Source: Clostridiaceae bacterium
GTDB taxonomy: Bacteria; Bacillota; Clostridia; Saccharofermentanales; UBA5734
Length of the DNA stretch: 8,280 nt
Reading direction: 5' to 3'
Assembly (NCBI GenBank): GCA_012729935.1
Contig: JAAYBY010000117.1
Location: 1 to 8,280 of the forward strand
This document shows, piece by piece, positions 6,708-8,280 of the stretch (position 1 is its first letter; every line of letters starts with the position of its first letter). A program made the translations under genes and the position numbers. The notes under the pieces were generated by a model, which saw nothing but the letters and a program-made list of their open reading frames with translations, made no database searches and had not been told where the DNA came from.

Positions 6708-6736
6708 TTGGCGATCGTCCCTGATCCTGCTATAAT
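6708..6736 (+). promoter_or_regulatory. Sigma-A-type promoter of metG
   Basis: TTGGCG (6708-6713), a 17-nt spacer, and a perfect TATAAT (6731-6736) with TGC before it (6728-6730) give a near-consensus extended -10 promoter. The predicted transcript starts near 6743, leaving a leader of about 50 nt, too short for a T-box or SAM riboswitch. Confidence 0.75.
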
Positions 6737-6779
6737 GGCGGATGAATCCTATCATAACGGCAGTGACATCAGAAAGACC

Positions 6780-6786
6780 AGGAGGG
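6780..6786 (+). promoter_or_regulatory. Ribosome binding site that sets the TTG start of metG
   Basis: AGGAGGG lies 7 nt before TTG at 6794. The ATG at 6787 directly abuts this motif, is in another frame and encodes only 17 codons before a stop, so spacing picks the TTG. Confidence 0.85.
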
Positions 6787-6793
6787 ATGCGTT

Positions 6794-8280
6794 TTGAAAC
6801 CGACATTCTACATTACGACTCCGATATACTATCCCAGTGACAAATTGCATATCGGCCACTCTTACACGACGGTAGCAGCCGATGCGATGGCACGCTATAA
6901 ACGCCTCCAGGGCTTTGATGTCATGTTTGTCACCGGTTCCGATGAACATGGTCAGAAAATTCAGCGGCTTGCTGAGGGAAGAAACGTATCTCCAAAGGCG
7001 TACGTTGATCCGGTTGTCGCGAGCATCAAGGAGTTATGGTCTTTGCTTAACATCTCCTATGACCGCTTCATCCGGACGACAGATCCGGAACACGAGGCGG
7101 CGATCCAGTATATTTTTCAAAAACTGTACGACCAGGGAGATATCTACAAAGATGAATATGAGGGCTGGTATTGCACGCCATGCGAGGCCTTCTGGACAGA
7201 AACACAGCTTAATGACCACAAATGTCCGGATTGTGGGCGGCCGGTTGAACTGACAAAGGAGGAAAGCTACTTCTTCCGTTTGTCGCGCTATCAGGATCGG
7301 CTGATCGAATTGTTTGAAAATCAGCCTGACTTCGTGCAGCCAGCCAGCCGGGCTAATGAAATGCTGAACAACTTTTTGAGACCGGGTCTGGATGATCTGT
7401 GTGTTTCGCGAACAACCTTTAACTGGGGCGTCAAAGTCCCGTTCGACCCGAAACATGTTGTTTACGTCTGGATTGACGCGTTATCCAACTACATCACCGC
7501 TTTGGGATATCCGGAAACAACCGATGCATTCAAACGATACTGGCCAGCCGATATTCATCTGGTCGGCAAAGAGATTATTCGCTTTCACACGATTATCTGG
7601 CCGGCAATGCTGATGGCACTGCAGATTCCACTGCCCAAGAAAGTATATGGTCATGGCTGGCTGCTGTTTAAAGACGGAAAAATGTCAAAATCGCGTGGCA
7701 ATGTCGTTGACCCCGTCATCCTCTGCAGACGCTATGGAGTCGATGCGATCCGCTATTTTCTGCTGCGGGAAATCCCGTTCGGTGCTGACGGTAATTTTTC
7801 AAACGAGGCTCTCATTAACCGGATTAATTCTGACCTGGCAAATGATCTGGGTAATCTTGTGAGCCGAACCACGGCAATGATTGACCGCTATTTCCCAGAA
7901 GGGTTGCCAGCGCAGCGGACCGAAGAGGCAGGAGATCGTGAGCTGCAACAAACCTGCGGACAGTTGAAAGGCCGTGTTGAAGCCGCGATGGAACAGCTGC
8001 AGTTCAGTCAGGCGCTTTCTGAAATTTGGCTCGTAATCAATCGGAGCAACAAGTATATTGACGAGACGACGCCCTGGATACTGGCCCGGTCAGACGAAAA
8101 CCGGTCACGTCTGGCAGCGGTGTTGTTCAACCTCGCGGAGGCCATCCGGATCATCTCGATTTTGCTGCAACCGTTTATGCCGGAGACGCCGAAACAGATC
8201 TGGACTTTTCTCGGACTTACAGATCCGAATTTGACAGACTGGTCATCGGCTGAGGAATTCGGCTTATTCCGATCGACGGG
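6794..8280 (+). CDS. metG: Methionyl-tRNA synthetase (3' end cut by window)
   Basis: Charges tRNA-Met with methionine for initiation and elongation. 495 codons are visible without a stop; the family usually has about 640-670 residues, so the end, including any C-terminal tRNA-binding (EMAPII-like) domain, lies outside. The sequence opens KPTFYITTPIYYPSDKLHIGH with the HIGH motif at 19-22. A zinc-knuckle insertion carries WYCTPC and KCPDC (Cys127, 130, 144, 147). VYVWIDALSNYITALGYP (224-240), LVGKEIIRFHTIIWPAML (256-273) and KMSKSRGN (296-303) complete the catalytic domain; the helical anticodon-binding domain follows from about 340. The single pair of CxxC motifs points to the one-zinc MetG type found in Bacillota. 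The start is TTG at 6794, fixed by the RBS and by family alignment of the N-terminus. It has its own promoter and is not overlapped by rsmI. abrB, which precedes it in Bacillus, is absent. Confidence 0.97.
   Translation, partial: MKPTFYITTPIYYPSDKLHIGHSYTTVAADAMARYKRLQGFDVMFVTGSDEHGQKIQRLAEGRNVSPKAYVDPVVASIKELWSLLNISYDRFIRTTDPEHEAAIQYIFQKLYDQGDIYKDEYEGWYCTPCEAFWTETQLNDHKCPDCGRPVELTKEESYFFRLSRYQDRLIELFENQPDFVQPASRANEMLNNFLRPGLDDLCVSRTTFNWGVKVPFDPKHVVYVWIDALSNYITALGYPETTDAFKRYWPADIHLVGKEIIRFHTIIWPAMLMALQIPLPKKVYGHGWLLFKDGKMSKSRGNVVDPVILCRRYGVDAIRYFLLREIPFGADGNFSNEALINRINSDLANDLGNLVSRTTAMIDRYFPEGLPAQRTEEAGDRELQQTCGQLKGRVEAAMEQLQFSQALSEIWLVINRSNKYIDETTPWILARSDENRSRLAAVLFNLAEAIRIISILLQPFMPETPKQIWTFLGLTDPNLTDWSSAEEFGLFRST

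Noticed and set aside
6743..6793. T-box or SAM riboswitch leader before metG
   Set aside because: The leader after the predicted transcription start is only about 50 nt and contains no terminator stem, too short for either element.
6296..6806. Overlapping minus-strand frames across rsmI and the metG promoter
   Set aside because: They are complementary to conserved rsmI codons and to a good + strand promoter, with no convincing start signals.

Overview
The window shows a low-to-mid GC housekeeping cluster typical of Bacillota. All eight genes lie on the + strand, and the order resembles the Bacillus/Clostridium block yaaO-tmk-yaaQ-holB-yaaT(ricT)-...-rsmI-metS/metG. A bacterial-type 2[4Fe-4S] ferredoxin, a DarA/PstA-like c-di-AMP receptor and a RicT (PSP1) protein together suggest an anaerobic, clostridia-like member of the phylum. 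I cannot name genus or family from the sequence alone.

Layout. At 79-759 lies a gene for a highly basic, low-complexity (Asn/Gln/Ser/Arg-rich) protein with a short ordered C-terminal helix; I do not recognise its function. It is followed by a PLP-dependent Orn/Lys/Arg decarboxylase-family protein (817-2346, YaaO/SpeA-like), thymidylate kinase (tmk, 2367-3044), a YaaQ/DarA c-di-AMP-binding PII-like protein (3041-3370), the DNA polymerase III delta' subunit (holB, 3372-4385) and RicT (4378-5382). From tmk through ricT the junctions are very tight (4-nt overlap, 1-nt gap, 8-nt overlap), so these four are almost certainly co-transcribed and partly translationally coupled.

A 56-aa ferredoxin (5483-5653) follows with its own good-looking sigma-A promoter in front and a strong intrinsic terminator behind, so it looks like a separate small transcription unit set into the cluster. 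rsmI (5734-6672) comes next. After a 121-bp gap with a near-consensus extended -10 promoter, metG (6794 to beyond the window end) starts at a TTG codon; its 3' end is cut off by the window.

The genes serve nucleotide supply (Tmk), the replication clamp loader (HolB), c-di-AMP signalling (DarA-like), mRNA maturation/RNase Y specificity (RicT), 16S rRNA methylation (RsmI) and translation charging (MetG). I see no mobile element, CRISPR array, tRNA or rRNA. The most interesting points are the unknown basic disordered protein, the ferredoxin unit beside the Fe-S protein RicT, a hairpin that overlaps the ferredoxin promoter, and the absence of several genes (yaaR, yabA, yabB, abrB) usual in the Bacillus version of the cluster. 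I do not see convincing evidence for a wholly new system here.
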